This document shows positions 61,686 through 64,000 of a stretch of 64,000 nt of DNA, piece by piece (positions within the stretch are counted from its first letter, which is position 1; the number at the start of each line of letters is the position of its first letter). The stretch covers positions 1 through 64,000 of the forward strand of contig DEMH01000010.1 of assembly GCA_002354805.1 (NCBI GenBank), in the 5' to 3' direction. The translations under genes and the position numbers were made by a program. The notes under the pieces are model-generated. The model worked only from the letters and a program-made list of their open reading frames with translations. It made no database searches and was not told where the DNA came from. The stretch is from Gammaproteobacteria bacterium UBA2675 (GTDB lineage: Bacteria; Pseudomonadota; Gammaproteobacteria; Pseudomonadales; Pseudohongiellaceae).

Positions 61686-63748
61686 GCCCTGTTCAAACCA
61701 TCCTGGCGCGTCACGCGTCTGCGCACAGCACGCGCCAGGATATCTGGATCAGTCTGAATCAGTGTGAATTGCCGGGACGCCCGCGTGACGGCTGTGTAGA
61801 TCAGCTCGCGTGTCAGTATCGGCACATCGTGTCCGGGCAGCACCAGTGCGGTGTGGGCGAACTCTGAACCCTGTGACTTGTGTACCGTCATTGCAAAGGC
61901 CGTTTCAACTGATTGCAAACGAGTGGGTGAGACCCAGCGCACTGCGTCGCCATCTTTGCCCGGGAAGGCCACCCGTAAACGCAGACGGCCCTCAGCGTCG
62001 GGGCAGGGCAGCACAATGCCGATATCACCATTCATCAACTTCAGATTGTAGTCGTTGCGCGTCAGCATGATGGCGCGGCCACGATACCACAGTGTTTCGC
62101 TGCTCAGGGCAGGACTGTCGTACCTAGCCACTTCACTATCCATGCCGGTCGAGCGCAGGATTGATTCAATGCGTTGATTCAGGGCGATAGTCCCGAACTC
62201 TGAACGACGCACCGCAGCAAGCACCCTGAAGCCGTCGAAGGCTTTCAGTACCTGCTGGGCCCAGCCATCCCAGATCGATGGTTTCGCACCCTGGCGGCTG
62301 TCTGCTATGGCAGGCTGCTGTGACAGTATCTTCAGCAGTCGCCCATAACCATTATCGGGGTCCAGTATCAGTTGTCGAAATGCTTTGTCGGAAGACGTCT
62401 GCAGTCGGAGCGCCTGCAACTCGGGATAGCGTCCATCGAACAGTTCCAGCAGGGAGTCCTGTTGACGGTTTATGGCACCGGCCAGGGCGCCAATGCCTGG
62501 AATGCGGCCAAACCGATAGCTGAAACGCAGCATGGTAATGGCCTGATCAATGGGCTGGCCGTCACTGGACTGTACAGATGCGGGCAACTGCTGGCCGGTC
62601 GTGGATGTCAGCCAGGCGATGGTGCTGGCAGAGTAATGGCCAGCATCAGCGCGCGCGCACAGACTACCCAGCACGGCGCCGGCCTCAACCGATGCCAGCT
62701 GATCCTTGTCACCGAGCAGTACCAGACGACAGGCGTCTGGAAGCGCATCCAGTAACTGTGCGAACAGCTCAATATCCACCATCGAAGCTTCGTCGATGAC
62801 CACGACATCGGCGGGCAGGGGATTACCGGCGTGATGTCTAAACTGTCTACTGTTGGGTATCGGTCCCAGCAGTCTGTGCAGTGTCGTGACTTCGCTCGGC
62901 AGGCTGGTGTCATCGCCCTCGCGGCTGATTCGTTCGCGCTGACTGCTGATCGATTCGCTCAGGCGCACGGCCGCTTTGCCGGTAGGTGCGGCCAGACGGA
63001 TACGCAAGGGTCTGTCCGAACTGTTTGACTGTTGTAATGCAATCAGCAGGCGCATGACTGTTGTTGTCTTGCCCGTGCCAGGACCGCCAGTGATGATTGC
63101 GAAACGGTTACGCAATGCATTGGCACAGGCTATTTTCTGCCAGTCACAATCCTGAGCATCGGGGAACAGGGAGTCCAGTATGTTGCGCAGCTGTTGTGGA
63201 TCGACAGCTTTATGGCCGTTGCTGCCTGCCGATGTTTCAAGCCGCTTTTCTATCTGGTGCAGAATGGCCTGTTCATAGCGCCAGAATCGGCGCAGATATA
63301 ACAACGGTCGCGCCGGATCATCAACCAGCACCAGAGGTGCATTGCCAGTCCCTGCATCGATTAGCTGAGCATGAGCCAGATGCCCGCGCCATTGTTCCAG
63401 CGTCAGCCCGGCCAGCAGATCTTTCGGCAAGACGTCCGGCTGACCGTGTGGTCTGTCGGGTGGCAGAGCCAATGCCTGGTCCGGATCCTCAAGACAATAG
63501 GCCAGGTCCAGGCAGGCATGTCCGTGTCCGTTCTGGTGACTGCAAAGGGCAGCGGCCAGCAGCAACAAAGGGGATGCAGGTTCGCTGGTCGCGGTCTGCT
63601 GCCAGAGAAAGCGTACCACCTCAGCATCCAGCCAGCGCAGCCAGTCTGCCTGCGCCCACTGGTCAAGCACCCTGATCAGTATTTTACTGTCTGCCAGTGC
63701 CTCGCTGACTGTCACGCGCTGTGATGATGCCTGCTCTGCAGCAATCAT
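61676..63748 (-). CDS. recD: Exonuclease V subunit RecD (5'-3' helicase)
   Basis: This 690-residue SF1B helicase has Walker A GGPGTGKTTTVMR, Walker B VVVIDEASMVDI, and later helicase motifs including ETAFAMTVHKSQGSEFAH (motif V) and LIYTAVTRASRQFTLI (motif VI). It is the fast subunit of RecBCD for double-strand break repair. It overlaps the recB end by 4 bp (63745-63748). It is longer than E. coli RecD (about 608). Confidence 0.95.
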   Translation of the reverse strand: MIAAEQASSQRVTVSEALADSKILIRVLDQWAQADWLRWLDAEVVRFLWQQTATSEPASPLLLLAAALCSHQNGHGHACLDLAYCLEDPDQALALPPDRPHGQPDVLPKDLLAGLTLEQWRGHLAHAQLIDAGTGNAPLVLVDDPARPLLYLRRFWRYEQAILHQIEKRLETSAGSNGHKAVDPQQLRNILDSLFPDAQDCDWQKIACANALRNRFAIITGGPGTGKTTTVMRLLIALQQSNSSDRPLRIRLAAPTGKAAVRLSESISSQRERISREGDDTSLPSEVTTLHRLLGPIPNSRQFRHHAGNPLPADVVVIDEASMVDIELFAQLLDALPDACRLVLLGDKDQLASVEAGAVLGSLCARADAGHYSASTIAWLTSTTGQQLPASVQSSDGQPIDQAITMLRFSYRFGRIPGIGALAGAINRQQDSLLELFDGRYPELQALRLQTSSDKAFRQLILDPDNGYGRLLKILSQQPAIADSRQGAKPSIWDGWAQQVLKAFDGFRVLAAVRRSEFGTIALNQRIESILRSTGMDSEVARYDSPALSSETLWYRGRAIMLTRNDYNLKLMNGDIGIVLPCPDAEGRLRLRVAFPGKDGDAVRWVSPTRLQSVETAFAMTVHKSQGSEFAHTALVLPGHDVPILTRELIYTAVTRASRQFTLIQTDPDILARAVRRRVTRQDGLNRAYS

Positions 63749-64000
63749 GGCTGGCCCTCCGCCAGGGGTTTACCGGCAAACAGTTGGTCCAGGGCGTGAA
63801 TGAATGCCGCTGGTGGCCTGTCCATCAATACACCCTGAGTGTCGGCCTGATAGCCACGCAAAAAGAAATATACGGCGCCGCCGACATGCTGCTGGTAATC
63901 GTAGTCAGGCAATCTGACTCGCAGCAGCCGATGCAGGGCCAGCAGGTAGAGTGCGTATTGCACATCATAGCGATGTTCCAGCACAGCCTTTGTCAGCGCA
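63745..64000 (-). CDS. recB: Exonuclease V subunit RecB, C-terminal end (partial)
   Basis: The last 84 codons of recB run off the right edge. The tail VLEHRYDVQYALYLLALHRLL and YQQHVGGAVYFFLRGYQADT is the end of the RecB nuclease domain. The conserved nuclease Asp/Lys residues lie upstream, outside the window. It is followed directly by recD, the normal order. Confidence 0.92.
   Translation of the reverse strand, partial: ALTKAVLEHRYDVQYALYLLALHRLLRVRLPDYDYQQHVGGAVYFFLRGYQADTQGVLMDRPPAAFIHALDQLFAGKPLAEGQP

Overview
The window is chromosomal DNA from a gammaproteobacterium. The evidence is conserved gene order: tgt-yajC-secD-secF, a LysR regulator divergent from pycA-pycB (the Pseudomonas-type two-subunit pyruvate carboxylase), ribF-ileS-fkpB-ispH, and recB-recD. 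The species cannot be named from the sequence; an aerobic, free-living (possibly marine) lineage is a guess. No rRNA, tRNA or CRISPR array was recognised.

Layout. 1-1.9 kb: the end of an IS21-family element (istA start plus 23-bp terminal repeats) and, 26 bp further on, a complete IS3-family element with a -1 frameshift signal. 2.0-8.6 kb: prfC, a structured non-coding repeat element bounded by 36-bp inverted repeats, then tgt-yajC-secD-secF. 8.6-14.6 kb: LysR regulator, pycA, pycB and a convergent PLP aspartate decarboxylase (panP-like), i.e. oxaloacetate and beta-alanine supply. 14.8-18.1 kb: two convergent lytic transglycosylases. 18.2-21.7 kb: a predicted tRNA-queuosine mannosyltransferase homologue, an acyl-CoA synthetase and a Nudix hydrolase.

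21.9-36.6 kb: an unbroken eight-gene plus-strand operon: DUF4175 membrane protein, vWA/GATase-like membrane protein, caspase-fold protein lacking the catalytic Cys, TPR protein with an embedded HExxH peptidase domain, DUF4159 protein, MoxR AAA+ ATPase, DUF58 protein, BatA-like vWA protein. A cytoplasmic MoxR/DUF58 pair coupled to membrane vWA proteins and exported peptidase-like proteins suggests an envelope-associated assembly or remodelling machine. This is the most interesting system here; its job is unknown.

36.8-45.0 kb: RND pump and adaptor, a RegA/RegB-type redox two-component system, and a methyltransferase-GNAT fusion divergent from regB with a probable leaderless start. 45.0-50.3 kb: a TonB-dependent receptor divergent from a BlaI/BlaR-like pair, a predicted outer-membrane protein and a thioesterase. 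50.4-52.4 kb: PII protein, alpha/beta hydrolase and two small membrane proteins. 52.5-57.8 kb: ribF-ileS-fkpB-ispH without the usual lspA. 57.8-60.3 kb: two tandem secreted paralogues of unknown function and a gamma-glutamylcyclotransferase-like protein. 60.3-61.7 kb: an M19 dipeptidase lipoprotein gene split by an in-frame TAG. 61.7-64 kb: recD and the end of recB.

Domain and motif assignments come from reading the translations by eye; no database search was run.
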